DNA of 64,000 nucleotides, taken from contig JBEBXH010000023.1 of assembly GCA_040391785.1 (NCBI GenBank), forward strand, positions 1 to 64,000, given 5' to 3'. Source of the stretch: UBA5239 sp040391785. GTDB lineage: Bacteria; Verrucomicrobiota; Lentisphaeria; Victivallales; Victivallaceae. Shown piece after piece: positions 15,941 through 24,619 of this stretch (positions are counted from its first letter, which is position 1; the number at the start of each line of letters is the position of its first letter). A program made the translations under genes and the position numbers. The notes under the pieces are model-generated. The model was given only the letters and a program-made list of their open reading frames with translations, did not search any database and was not told where the DNA came from.

Positions 15941-18247
15941 ATGCATCAGTCGTTGAGGCGTTATTTCGGGTTCGAGAACTTCCTTGATAATCAGGAAGAG
16001 ACGGTATCCGAGATCCTCACCGGCGGGGATCTGTGTGTCATCATGCCCACCGGGGCCGGCAAGTCGCTGTGTTATCAGCTGCCGATTCTGATGCGTCCGG
16101 GTTATGGAATTGTGGTGTCCCCCCTGATTTCGCTGATGAAGGACCAGGTGGATTCGCTGCGCGACCGCGGCATTGCGGCGGCGTTCATCAACACGACGGT
16201 GCCGGTAAATGAGCAGTTCCGGATTCTCGACGAAGTGGCCGGCGGCGGCATTAAGCTGCTGTACGTGGCCCCGGAGCGTTTCCAGACCGGCATGTTCAGC
16301 GATTTCCTGGACCGCTGCCCGCCCGCGACCATGATTATCGACGAGGCCCACTGTATCAGTCAGTGGGGCCACGATTTCCGCCCGTCGTACCTGCGCCTGG
16401 GCGAGGTGATCCAGAAACACGCCATCGCGCAGGTTTGCGCGTTCACGGCTACCGCCACGCCCACGGTGCGCGAGGATATTACCGTCCAACTGCGCCGTCC
16501 GGACATGAAACTGCTGGTGGCGGGGTTCAAGCGCCCGAACCTGGCCTTTTCCGTGGTCGACTGCAGCTCCAACGCGGCCAAAAACCAGCACATCCGCAAG
16601 CTGCTGGCCAATCCGGCCCCGACGATCATCTACGCCTCCACCCGCAAAGTGGTCGAGCAGCTGGTCGAGGAATTTCAGTGTATCGGCTACCATGCGGGCA
16701 TGAACGACGAGGAGCGGACCACGGCGCAGGAGCGTTTCATGAACGACGCCTGCCCGGTGCTGGCTGCCACCAATGCCTTTGGCATGGGGATCGACCGCCC
16801 GGATGTCCGGCGGGTGATCCATTACAACATCACCGGTTCGCTTGAAGCTTATTACCAGGAGGCAGGGCGCGCGGGACGGGACGGCGAGGCCGCGGAGTGT
16901 ATTCTGCTCTACGCCTACAGCGACCGTTTCGTGCAGGAATTCCTGATCGATTTGAACAATCCTCCTGAAACGCTGATCCGCAATCTGTACAAAACGCTTC
17001 TGCGTGTCTGGCAGCATTCGCCGCTGGAAATGACGTTGAGCGAGCTGGCCCAGATCACCCCCGAGGCCAAATCCGAGAACCAGATTGGCAGCGCCATGGG
17101 CATTCTGGAGAAATACGGCTATGTCTCGCGCGGTTTCCGCCGCGAAAACGAGGGCAAAATCCGCTTTACCAGACCACTTGACGAACTGATGCAGCAACAT
17201 GCGGCGCAGGCTACTCAGCGCTCGCGCTTCATCTGTCGCTGTATCAACGTTTTCGGCGATCAACTGTTGACGCAGGTTTCCGGCAACTATGACCGCCTGG
17301 CGGCGGTGGCCGGGCTGAACACCGAACAAATTAAACGGGTGTTGAAGGCGCTGGACGGCGACTGTCTGGTGTGGACGCCGCCCTTTGGCGGGCGCATCAC
17401 CGAACTGCTGAAACCGGACGAAACCGAGCTGAACATCGATTTCGCAGAAATCAACCGCAAGCATGAATTCGAGATCGAGCGCCTTGATGAAGTCATTCAG
17501 TACACGCAGAGCCGCAAGTGCCGCCAGAGGTTCCTGATTTCGTATTTCGGCGAGGATTCGGAAGAATGGCAATGCGGCAGCTGCGACCGCTGCGACCTCT
17601 CGAACAGTATGCTGCGGCAGGCCAATGACCATGAGCTCAAGATCGCCCGCGAAATCCTCGAAGCGGTCAGCTGCTTCAACGGCCGGCTGGGAAGCGGACG
17701 GTTGAGCCTGATTCTGGTGGGTTCGCGCCGGGCCGAGGTGGTGGAACGCGGCTTTGACCGTTCACCATGCTTCGGCGTTCTTGCGCAGCTCAAACAGAAC
17801 GTGGTGCTGAACTTCATGAAAAATCTCGAACGAGAGGGTTTTCTCCACCGTGTGGGCGACCCTGAATATCCCTGCCTCGGCGTGACCCGCAGGGGTCACG
17901 AAGCCATGCAGGGTACGATTCCGATCCAGTTGGACTTCCCCGAGATCAAAAGCGCGGCTTCCAAACCGGAGCCCAAGTCCCAAAAAAGTACCCCGGTCTA
18001 CGGTGGCGCGGGCGGCAGCGACGATTTATTCGACAAACTGCGCGAACTCCGCAAAAAAGTCGCCCAGCGCCGCGGCGTACCCGCCTTTCAGGTTCTGAGC
18101 AACGAAACGCTGGCCGAGCTCGCCGACAAGCGTCCGGTAACCATTCCCGAAGCCATGCAGATCAAGGGCATCGGCCCGACCAAGGCCCGAACCATCGTCC
18201 CCGAGTTCCTGGAGTTGATCTCCGAGTGGCGCCGCCGGGAATTTTAA
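15941..18247 (+). CDS. recQ: ATP-dependent DNA helicase RecQ
   Basis: The 768-residue protein has all RecQ parts in order. The helicase core has Walker A MPTGAGKSLCYQLP and IIDEAHCISQWGHDFRPSY, followed by the helicase C domain (YYQEAGRAGRDGE). The zinc-binding RQC region carries CRQRFLISYFGE and CGSCDRC. A winged helix (about 580-650) and a C-terminal HRDC domain (about 690-768) complete it. A strong AAGGAGAAGGAG precedes ATG 15941. RecQ unwinds DNA 3' to 5' in recombination and fork repair. It is longer than E. coli RecQ (about 610) because of a linker near 650-690. A weak hairpin (AACCACA with TGTGGTT) follows the stop. Confidence 0.96.
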   Translation: MHQSLRRYFGFENFLDNQEETVSEILTGGDLCVIMPTGAGKSLCYQLPILMRPGYGIVVSPLISLMKDQVDSLRDRGIAAAFINTTVPVNEQFRILDEVAGGGIKLLYVAPERFQTGMFSDFLDRCPPATMIIDEAHCISQWGHDFRPSYLRLGEVIQKHAIAQVCAFTATATPTVREDITVQLRRPDMKLLVAGFKRPNLAFSVVDCSSNAAKNQHIRKLLANPAPTIIYASTRKVVEQLVEEFQCIGYHAGMNDEERTTAQERFMNDACPVLAATNAFGMGIDRPDVRRVIHYNITGSLEAYYQEAGRAGRDGEAAECILLYAYSDRFVQEFLIDLNNPPETLIRNLYKTLLRVWQHSPLEMTLSELAQITPEAKSENQIGSAMGILEKYGYVSRGFRRENEGKIRFTRPLDELMQQHAAQATQRSRFICRCINVFGDQLLTQVSGNYDRLAAVAGLNTEQIKRVLKALDGDCLVWTPPFGGRITELLKPDETELNIDFAEINRKHEFEIERLDEVIQYTQSRKCRQRFLISYFGEDSEEWQCGSCDRCDLSNSMLRQANDHELKIAREILEAVSCFNGRLGSGRLSLILVGSRRAEVVERGFDRSPCFGVLAQLKQNVVLNFMKNLEREGFLHRVGDPEYPCLGVTRRGHEAMQGTIPIQLDFPEIKSAASKPEPKSQKSTPVYGGAGGSDDLFDKLRELRKKVAQRRGVPAFQVLSNETLAELADKRPVTIPEAMQIKGIGPTKARTIVPEFLELISEWRRREF

Positions 18248-18272
18248 CCACAAATAGCAGATGTGTGGTTTG

Positions 18273-19517
18273 TCAAGGGTTGAGAGTTGGAAAGATGGAA
18301 AAATTCCGTTGTTTCCAGCGCTCGGCGGCTTCGGGACTTCGCGATAAAAGCAGAATTGCGTATTCATCGATGAAGTCGCCGACGGTGTTGTATCCAAGCG
18401 TCTTGATGACGGCTTGAGTCAGTTCGGAGGCGATTTTGCGGAGTTTGCCGCGGATGATCTCTTCGCCTTCGAGAATGTCCGGCAGAAAGCCTTTCATGGC
18501 GTACCAGACGGCGACGGCCAGTTTGCGGGCGATGGCGGCCGCGGCGACGAGTTTGTTGCGGCGTTTCATCAGGGCGAGGCCCCATTTTTTGAGGACGGCG
18601 CCGGCGGCATTTTTGGATTTGAGGACGGAGTGGGCGGCCTCGATCAACAGGGCTTTGAGGTGGATCTGGCCGCCTTTCTGGAGGGGGCCGTTGGCTTTAT
18701 GGTTGCCGCTTTGGTGGACGGAGGGGGCGAGGCCGAGGTCGGCGACGAGTTTTTTCGGGCGGTCGAAGCGGTTGATATCGCCGATGGCGGCGACCAGGGC
18801 GAAGCTGGAGACCAGGCGCAATCCGCAAAGGTTCATCAGCTTGGCCATCAATGGGTTGGCTAATACGGTCCGGGCGATCATTTGATGAAAGCGCCGACGC
18901 TGATTCGAGGCGTATTCCCAGTCGCGGTAGAGCTGTTCGAGCAGGAATTGCTGCTGAACGTTCCAGGAGTATTTTTTCAGTACTTCGTGGTAAAGCGATT
19001 CTTTGAGGCGGATATTTGCTTTCAGGCGGATATTGTGTTCGCTCAGATAGGATTTGAAGCGGTTATTGCAGCGGGTCAGGTCTTTTTTGCTGTTTTCATA
19101 GGAAGAGAGGATTTCGCGCAGGCTGATGGTGTCGAGGTCCGGCTGCCAGACTTCGTCGGCCAGGCCGCTGAGGTAGATTTTGGCGCTGCGCAGAGCATCT
19201 TTCGGATCGTTTTTGAGGTAGGCTTTGCCGATCTGGCCCGCCGAAATGCTGTTCAGCACCACCGTCCGGTGGCCCGCCGCACGCGCCTGATTCATCAGCT
19301 CAAAACTGTTCGCCCCCGCCTCGCACACGATCACGCACCCCGACGGCAGCTTGAACACGAATTTTCGCCAATCCGAGCTCGGAAAACAGGTGTAATTGCG
19401 CTCGACTTTGTAGTCGGACAGGTGTGCGCCACGGATCAGCACCGCACTGAAACTGTCCGGATGCAGGTCGACGCCGACGATTTTCGGTTCAGGAGTTTGC
19501 TTTTTCATTTTTTCCAT
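18273..19517 (-). CDS. IS110-family transposase (bridge-RNA-type recombinase)
   Basis: This 414-residue protein has the IS110 N-terminal DEDD RuvC-like domain (IVGVDLHPDSFSAVL, then CEAGANSFELMNQA and the acidic pair in KNDPKDALRSAKIY). The C-terminal Transposase_20 domain includes FALVAAIGDINRF, ADLGLAPSVHQSGN and HLKALLIEAAHSVL. IS110 recombinases use a structured non-coding RNA made from the element end to choose donor and target DNA. ATG 19517 has AGGAGG upstream. It lies between recQ and a beta-helix gene, neither of which it breaks. The frame is intact, so the element may be active. Confidence 0.93.
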   Translation of the reverse strand: MEKMKKQTPEPKIVGVDLHPDSFSAVLIRGAHLSDYKVERNYTCFPSSDWRKFVFKLPSGCVIVCEAGANSFELMNQARAAGHRTVVLNSISAGQIGKAYLKNDPKDALRSAKIYLSGLADEVWQPDLDTISLREILSSYENSKKDLTRCNNRFKSYLSEHNIRLKANIRLKESLYHEVLKKYSWNVQQQFLLEQLYRDWEYASNQRRRFHQMIARTVLANPLMAKLMNLCGLRLVSSFALVAAIGDINRFDRPKKLVADLGLAPSVHQSGNHKANGPLQKGGQIHLKALLIEAAHSVLKSKNAAGAVLKKWGLALMKRRNKLVAAAAIARKLAVAVWYAMKGFLPDILEGEEIIRGKLRKIASELTQAVIKTLGYNTVGDFIDEYAILLLSRSPEAAERWKQRNFSIFPTLNP

Positions 19518-19532
19518 GATATTTTACCTCCT

Positions 19533-19733
19533 TGAAAGCGCAACATTGGAGCCAGGCGGTCAACATACAGTCAGATGTCCGGGGCTTTGTCCCCATGTTG
19601 GTAATTTCCGCCGGCGCTCTATCACAAAAACGGAGAATTACTCCAGTGCTATTCACGAGCGTCTCCAGTTGCTTGATTGTGGGTCGTATTTGCTTACCAA
19701 CAATCATACTATAGCTCCAATGTTGCGGCTTTC
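19533..19733 (-). ncRNA. Candidate bridge RNA of the IS110 element
   Basis: An inverted repeat of 19-20 bases brackets this stretch: GAAAGCGCAACATTGGAGC at 19534-19552 and GCTCCAATGTTGCGGCTTTC at 19714-19733, one indel between arms. Inside, read on the minus strand, are three stem-loops. 19674-19706 has TGATTGT with ACAATCA plus GGT with ACC. 19601-19641 has GTAATT with AATTAC plus CCG with CGG around a 20-base loop. 19561-19600 has CAACAT with ATGTTG plus GGGG with CCCC. Order, size and position match the known IS110 bridge RNA plan (one stem-loop, then two guide loops). The long closing repeat is not typical. Structure was judged by eye. Confidence 0.55.
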
Positions 19734-19808
19734 ACTCTGCGTTTCGCTTTTTCGCAGAGACTTGCGGTTACGACAAACAACATACCATCACTAATAAACA
19801 CGAAAGTG

Positions 19809-19834
19809 ATTGACCGCCGGAACCGGCGGTCAAT
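19809..19834. repeat. Perfect 12-bp palindrome arms beside the IS110 element
   Basis: ATTGACCGCCGG is followed by AA and its exact reverse complement. It may be the terminator of the beta-helix gene, although no T-run follows on that strand, or the insertion target or end of the IS110 element. Parts of it recur in the candidate bridge RNA (CCGCCGG at 19608-19614 and GGCGGTCAA at 19556-19564). Repeats of the type CACGAAT follow at 19850-19875. Confidence 0.6.
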
Positions 19835-19874
19835 AAGATTTGCATTTTTTCGTGAATATTCGTGGTATTCGTGG

Positions 19875-21767
19875 TTAAAAACGAATCAGCAGATCGGGCG
19901 AGGGGGAGGCGTACGGCGAGAGCGGCGTCAGGAAGTGGATGTAGATGTCCTCGATGGCCTTTTCAAATTCCAGCGCCCAGAGCTTGCCGGCAGTCTGGTC
20001 GTCCGCGCGGCCGCTGAAAATCTGCAAGCCGGTGAAGTCGCGGAACGTCTGCACTTTTTTGCCGTTCGGGTCCGTGAGCGAGGCGCTGACCGGTTCGCCG
20101 GGGTCGGTGCTGATGCCGATATGGAACTCGGCGGCGCCGCGCGGTACCTCGAAATACAGCTTGCCTTTGGCCTTGACCAGCCCGAGAACGCCGTTTTCCA
20201 TGCACATGGCCTGTCCGGGATGGTTGCTCTGCAGGTGTACCTGCTGGCGGTTGGTATCGATTTTCAGCGTGTAAATCCCGGCGGCCGCTGCGTCAAATTC
20301 GAGGTTGAAAGTCTTGGTGTCGGCCAGGAATGTGCCTTTTTTGACTTCCGCGCCATCCGGACCCTGCAGCTGATAACCGATCCGGGCCTTGGATACGCCG
20401 CCAATCATGGAACAGCCGGTCATGGCGACGCCGATTTTGTCGCCGGAATTCGCTAGAAATACCATGGAGAATTTATTGCGGAAACGCATGAAATCGGGGT
20501 TCCGCGGTTTGGCGGCGGCAGGCGGCGCGGCCAGCGTGAAATTGTCCGGAGTCGCCAGCGGATTTTTCTCCAGAAGATTGTCGATATTCTGTTCGCCTTT
20601 CAGTAGTTCGGCGATGGTTTGGACACGGTTGTTGAACTTGATTTCGCCGGAAATGTTGCTGACGAAATTGGTGGCGATGCGGTTGCGGGCGATAATGACC
20701 GGAACCGCGCCCTGGCGCAGGTCGCTGATCGCGGTATTCTTGAAGTGAATGCTGCCGATGTCGTCGGACGGGCGGTTGGCCAGGATCCGGAACGCGGGTT
20801 CCGCGATCGAATTGCTGAAGGAGCAGCCGTCGAAGGAGACTTCCAGCCCTTTGCCGGGCATGTGGAGCAGTGCCGAAAACTTGCGGGAATTCGTCGTGCG
20901 GCAGTTGATGTATTCCACCTTGCCGCGCGATTTACCGGCCTCCAGAAAGATGCCGCGATTGTTGCCGTTGAACGTGCAGTCGCGGAACGTGATGGACATC
21001 GGCGGGCTCTGTTCGTTGTAATGCAGGATATAGATGTCGGCCCCGCTGCCGTCGTTGCCGTTAAAGGTGCATTTTTCGATCACGCAGTTCACGAGGCGCT
21101 CGTCGGGCTGGTTCGGTTCGAGGTCGATCCCGGACATCGGGAGCGTACCCTTGGTATTGTTGAAGGTGCAGTTGCGGACCAGCAGGTTCTCCACGCTGAT
21201 GACCGAGAGGCCCTGGCGGTGATGATCGTCCGCCACGATGTTTTCGATGGTGATATCCTTGCAGAAATTCTGCGGTTTGGCGAGGGCGCCGAGGTAGATG
21301 CCGTCGCCGCCGCTGCCGGTGATGGCGAGGTCGCGGATGACCACGTTTTCGCAGCTCCGCAGACAGATGCCGTGCCGCCACTCCGAGGGCTTGTAACGGG
21401 CCTTGTCGGCGTAATCCTGACGGTTCATTTTCAACGTCGCACCGCTCTCGCCGCGGATGGTGATGTTTTTCAGGCCGTCGGCCGTGAAAAGCGAATCGTT
21501 GACGCCGAGAAATCCGCCGGGCCGCGCCAGAACCGTCACATCCTTGCCGATGATCAGTTCGAGGTCGGAACGCAGCTTGACGGGGTCGATGATCCAGTCG
21601 CTGCCGGTATTGTCGATGAGGATCTTTTTCGCCCCGGAGTCGATGGCCTTCTGGAGGCATTCGGTGGCATTGTCCTTATCGAACCCCCACTGGCTCGCCT
21701 TCACGGTTTCGGCGGCGAGGTTGAAGACGATGGCGAAGGCAAACAACAGTAGAAACAGTTTTTTCAT
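19875..21767 (-). CDS. Secreted right-handed beta-helix repeat protein (cassette B enzyme)
   Basis: This 630-residue protein has a signal peptide (MKKLFLLLFAFAIVFNLAAE). A parallel beta-helix region (about 95-345) follows, marked by strings such as NITIRGESGATLKM, NVVIRDLAITGSGGDGIYLG and NLLVRNCTFNNT. A C-terminal beta-sandwich-like region (about 430-630) completes it. Such folds occur in pectate lyases and other polysaccharide lyases and hydrolases. I see no specific catalytic set, so the substrate is open. It begins 16 bp after the second pseudopilin gene of cassette B. Confidence 0.8.
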   Translation of the reverse strand: MKKLFLLLFAFAIVFNLAAETVKASQWGFDKDNATECLQKAIDSGAKKILIDNTGSDWIIDPVKLRSDLELIIGKDVTVLARPGGFLGVNDSLFTADGLKNITIRGESGATLKMNRQDYADKARYKPSEWRHGICLRSCENVVIRDLAITGSGGDGIYLGALAKPQNFCKDITIENIVADDHHRQGLSVISVENLLVRNCTFNNTKGTLPMSGIDLEPNQPDERLVNCVIEKCTFNGNDGSGADIYILHYNEQSPPMSITFRDCTFNGNNRGIFLEAGKSRGKVEYINCRTTNSRKFSALLHMPGKGLEVSFDGCSFSNSIAEPAFRILANRPSDDIGSIHFKNTAISDLRQGAVPVIIARNRIATNFVSNISGEIKFNNRVQTIAELLKGEQNIDNLLEKNPLATPDNFTLAAPPAAAKPRNPDFMRFRNKFSMVFLANSGDKIGVAMTGCSMIGGVSKARIGYQLQGPDGAEVKKGTFLADTKTFNLEFDAAAAGIYTLKIDTNRQQVHLQSNHPGQAMCMENGVLGLVKAKGKLYFEVPRGAAEFHIGISTDPGEPVSASLTDPNGKKVQTFRDFTGLQIFSGRADDQTAGKLWALEFEKAIEDIYIHFLTPLSPYASPSPDLLIRF

Positions 21768-21783
21768 GATGAATCCTTAGTGA

Positions 21784-22539
21784 TTAATGATTTTCCAGAA
21801 CTTTGGCCAGACTGCCATGCTGCGGGGCATTCCAGATGTCGAAAAAGCCGAGGTAAAGCGGTGGATAATCGACCTGCGCCGCGTGCCCGTCGGCAAAAAC
21901 ATAATTCGCGCCGATCGAATGCGCCCGGTCGGCACCCATCGACAACCACTTGAATGACCGCAGGCTATGCACGCCGTAGGCCGCATCGGTCCCGTATTTC
22001 GAAATCCAGCCCGCCCCGCCGGGAGTGAAAGTGGTCCATTTGTCGCCAAAGAGGATGGTGTCGGTCAGATATTTGTTGCCGGACGTGATCTTGCTCCATT
22101 GATAACGGCCGACGTCGCTGTAACCGGTCCCGACGGCAGGATCCCCGATGTACTGGTTGTAACCGTAGCTCAGGTAAACAGGGTGACTGTCATAAGTATA
22201 CGATGGATTCTGATTGGAAGGGCAGGCAAGCATTTTGGAGCGGTAATACGCGCCGTTTTTTTCCGAATCCACCAGTTTGTTGAAAACCAGATACTCGTTC
22301 CACCGGGCAGCCTTGGTTGCGCTGACTTTACTATCCCACATCAGCCAGCCCATCAGCGCATCGTTGTTGTCCATGGTGTAGCTGAACCAGACGCCGTGAA
22401 GCTGCTTCAAATTGTTCAGACACCCCGTGGACCGCGCCTTTTCGCGGGCGGAATTCAGCGCCGGCAGCAGCATTGCCGCCAGGATCGCAATGATCGCGAT
22501 GACGACCAGCAATTCAATAAGCGTGAAATTTCTTCTCAT
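21784..22539 (-). CDS. Type IV pilin-like (pseudopilin) protein, H-x9-DG type, cassette B second copy
   Basis: The prepilin N-terminus MRRNFTLIELLVVIAIIA is present with Glu5. After it come an ALNSAREKAR segment and a C-terminal motif H-SIGANYVFA-DGH that matches H-x9-DG exactly. Length is 251 residues. The middle region differs from its neighbour at 22692-23441 (YSYTMDNND against FNYASDHDD), so the two are old paralogues or serve different partners. It lies just before the beta-helix gene. Confidence 0.88.
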   Translation of the reverse strand: MRRNFTLIELLVVIAIIAILAAMLLPALNSAREKARSTGCLNNLKQLHGVWFSYTMDNNDALMGWLMWDSKVSATKAARWNEYLVFNKLVDSEKNGAYYRSKMLACPSNQNPSYTYDSHPVYLSYGYNQYIGDPAVGTGYSDVGRYQWSKITSGNKYLTDTILFGDKWTTFTPGGAGWISKYGTDAAYGVHSLRSFKWLSMGADRAHSIGANYVFADGHAAQVDYPPLYLGFFDIWNAPQHGSLAKVLENH

Positions 22540-22652
22540 TTACATCAACTCCCTTATTTTTTGAATGGATAATTGATAACGAAGGAAAGGGAAGAATCCC
22601 TTTGACCCTCTTTAAAACTACGATCTAAATATGTGATAGAACTTCTCTTCAT

Positions 22653-22684
22653 AATTCTCAATTCTCAATTCTCAATTCTCAATT
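22653..22684. repeat. Heptamer tandem repeat AATTCTC, 4.6 copies
   Basis: The unit AATTCTC is repeated perfectly in the 152-bp gap between the two cassette B pseudopilin genes. The rest of the gap (22540-22652) is AT-rich and has no gene. Similar period-7 repeats occur at 23466-23486 and 32634-32664. Confidence 0.9.
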
Positions 22685-22691
22685 AAAGAAA

Positions 22692-23441
22692 TCAGTATGG
22701 GGTAAAGAATTGAATCAGATCCGCCGGGGTCGGCGCGTTCCAGATCCAGATGCGTTCGCTGTAGGCTTCGACATAATTCACGGTGTTGACATGGCCGTCG
22801 GCATAGAGGTTGTTGGCGCCGCCTTTGTGCGCGCGGTCCGGGCCGATAGATGTGCTTTTGTAGCGGGCAATGAGCCCGACACCGTTGCCGGTACCATACT
22901 TGGACGTGCCGGTGCGGTCGCCGCCCTGGCTGTAGCAGGTCCAGTTGTCACCCCACACCACGGTTGAACTGAGGTAAGGGTTCCGCTGGGTCAGCTTCAT
23001 CATCCGGTCGGTGGTGTCGAAATTATTGGCCGTGCCGAGATAATAGTTGTACCCGTAACTGTCATAAACCCGGAGGAAATTAAATGTATACCCGGGCCGT
23101 TGGTCCGAGGGACAAAGCAGCAGTTTGCTCAGGAGATAATCCGGCGAACCGGTGGTTTTAACCTCGGTCGGAACAATTTTATTGCCGGCCAGATATTCGA
23201 GCCAAGTCACCGGCTTACCGTCGCCGCGGAGCTTTTTGTCCATGGTATAACCGAGCAGGAAATCGTCGTGATCACTGGCATAGTTGAACCAGATCAGGCT
23301 CATTTGTTTCAAATTACTGCGGCAATTGGAGGCGCGCGCCGCCTCGCGGGCGGAATTCAACGCCGGCAGCAGCATCGCCGCCAGAATAGCAATGATCGCG
23401 ATTACAACCAGCAACTCTATGAGTGTAAAAAATCTTCCCAT
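22692..23441 (-). CDS. Type IV pilin-like (pseudopilin) protein, H-x9-DG type, cassette B first copy
   Basis: This 249-residue protein starts MGRFFTLIELLVVIAIIA, the same prepilin leader as the others in the window. It ends with H-KGGANNLYA-DGH, an exact H-x9-DG motif. A conserved ALNSAREAARASNCRSNLKQM segment (shown in part) follows the hydrophobic helix. It is the first gene after the LacI regulator, 38 bp downstream, and is followed by a second pseudopilin and the beta-helix protein. Confidence 0.88.
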   Translation of the reverse strand: MGRFFTLIELLVVIAIIAILAAMLLPALNSAREAARASNCRSNLKQMSLIWFNYASDHDDFLLGYTMDKKLRGDGKPVTWLEYLAGNKIVPTEVKTTGSPDYLLSKLLLCPSDQRPGYTFNFLRVYDSYGYNYYLGTANNFDTTDRMMKLTQRNPYLSSTVVWGDNWTCYSQGGDRTGTSKYGTGNGVGLIARYKSTSIGPDRAHKGGANNLYADGHVNTVNYVEAYSERIWIWNAPTPADLIQFFTPY

Positions 23442-23465
23442 CGTTCTTTCCTGTCCTTATCTTTC

Positions 23466-23486
23466 TTAACTCTTAACTCTTAACTT
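23466..23486. repeat. Heptamer tandem repeat TTAACTC, 3 copies
   Basis: Three period-7 units lie between the LacI gene of cassette B and its first pseudopilin. The TAA stop of the LacI gene is inside the repeat on the minus strand. Confidence 0.85.
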
Positions 23487-24493
23487 CTAAAGATTATTTT
23501 CGGGTTTACCGTGATCTGTACTTTTTCTTTTTTCGTCAGGTTGTCCAGCAGCAGGTCGCCTATGGCCTTGATGTCGAATTCCGCCGAAATGATCGGCAGT
23601 GTCGAGAAACAAACCGCTTCCGTATTGTACATTCCGCACAGCAGAATGTCGCGTCCGACCTTCATCCCGAGGTCATTGAAATAATGCGCCGCACCCAGCG
23701 CTTCCCAATCCGAAGTGTAAATCAATCCCTGCAGCCCCGGGTTCCGTTCGTGTTCCTCTTTCGCCACCTGTTTGCCGAAATCGAAAACATCCTGAAACGT
23801 TTCGGTATCGATGTTCTGGCTTTGCGGAATTTCCAGGAAATGCTCCACACAGCGTTGATAGTCCGCAGGCTTCAGCTTGTTTCGGATACCCGCTTCCAGA
23901 CGGCCGCGGGTGGTCACGAATTTGTAATTGGTGCAGCCCTGTTTTTCAAAATAATTCATGTATTCAACGAAGGCACTTTCTTCGTCCCAATTGACGGTTC
24001 GCTCCACGCCGCTCTGATTTAGCGCGATATGGTCATAACCACAGGATTTGATGTATTCATTGATTTCCCGGTGGCCGAACTCGGAACCCATGAAAACGAA
24101 ACTGCGGCATCCTTTATCCTCCAATTCCTTGATCTTGTTCAGGTTATCCTCCGGATCCCGCCCCATTACCGTGGAATACACCGCATAGCCGCGCTGCTCA
24201 AGCCCGAACGTGATCTGCATGGAGAGCCGCAACACGTGATGCTGGCGCGTCCCGCGCAGCTGCGAGAAAATCATTGCCGCGATATTCGTCGGCCCGCCGG
24301 TCATGATTTTGTAGCCGATATTCGGCTTGTAGCCCATTTCCCGGGCCAGCCGCTGGACGTTTTCGCACTTTTCCTGCGAACAGTAATTGCTGCCGCGATT
24401 GTTCAGGATCTGCGAAACGGCCGGGATCGAAAGCCCCGAGGCCTTCGCCAGATCTTTCAATGTTACACGCGGTTTTTTCGTTGTTGTCATCAT
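23480..24493 (-). CDS. LacI-family transcriptional regulator (cassette B)
   Basis: This 337-residue regulator has the HTH VTLKDLAKASGLSIPAVSQIL (about 10-30, shown in part). A helix follows (RLAREMGYKPN), then a ligand domain from about residue 70 (NIAAMIFSQLRG). Near the end GRDILLCGMYNTEAVCFSTLP takes the place of the usual VGFDD block. It is the first gene of cassette B. Several copies of a 15-base repeat lie immediately upstream, a good candidate operator. The ribosome binding site before ATG 24493 is weak. The ligand is unknown. Confidence 0.9.
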   Translation of the reverse strand: MMTTTKKPRVTLKDLAKASGLSIPAVSQILNNRGSNYCSQEKCENVQRLAREMGYKPNIGYKIMTGGPTNIAAMIFSQLRGTRQHHVLRLSMQITFGLEQRGYAVYSTVMGRDPEDNLNKIKELEDKGCRSFVFMGSEFGHREINEYIKSCGYDHIALNQSGVERTVNWDEESAFVEYMNYFEKQGCTNYKFVTTRGRLEAGIRNKLKPADYQRCVEHFLEIPQSQNIDTETFQDVFDFGKQVAKEEHERNPGLQGLIYTSDWEALGAAHYFNDLGMKVGRDILLCGMYNTEAVCFSTLPIISAEFDIKAIGDLLLDNLTKKEKVQITVNPKIIFRS

Positions 24494-24498
24494 AGGAA

Positions 24499-24582
24499 CT
24501 AAACTATCTTATATAAACTATTTTATATGCTTAATTATACTGCCGTTTTTCGAATTTGTCAATAGGCATATAAACTATTTTA
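24499..24582 (-). promoter_or_regulatory. Candidate LacI operators of cassette B
   Basis: The 15-mer ATATAAACTATTTTA occurs exactly at 24511-24525 and 24568-24582. A weaker copy (CTAAACTATCTTAT) lies at 24499-24512, a 14-base step from the second. The middle copy is a palindrome with 7-bp arms, ATATAAA-CTAT-TTTATAT (24511-24528). Position right before the regulator gene fits autoregulation of the cassette. Confidence 0.65.
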
Positions 24583-24619
24583 GGAAATTTTGAAAAACCG
24601 GGAAAATAAGAAGATGGCG

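Larger units (their letters stand above)
18273..19733 (-). mobile_element. IS110-family insertion element (outer limits not fixed)
   Basis: The span given covers the transposase gene and its structured upstream non-coding region. IS110 elements lack clear terminal inverted repeats and target duplications, so the ends cannot be set by eye. The right end must lie between recQ (18247) and 18272. The left end is somewhere between 19733 and 19874, possibly at the palindrome at 19809-19834. Confidence 0.7.

Noticed and set aside
15899..17632. 577-codon minus-strand open frame over recQ
   Set aside because: RecQ on the plus strand has all domains in order; the antisense frame is a by-product of GC-rich codon use.
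20619..21752. 377-codon plus-strand frame over the beta-helix gene
   Set aside because: Antisense shadow: the repeating pattern mirrors the beta-helix repeats of the real gene.
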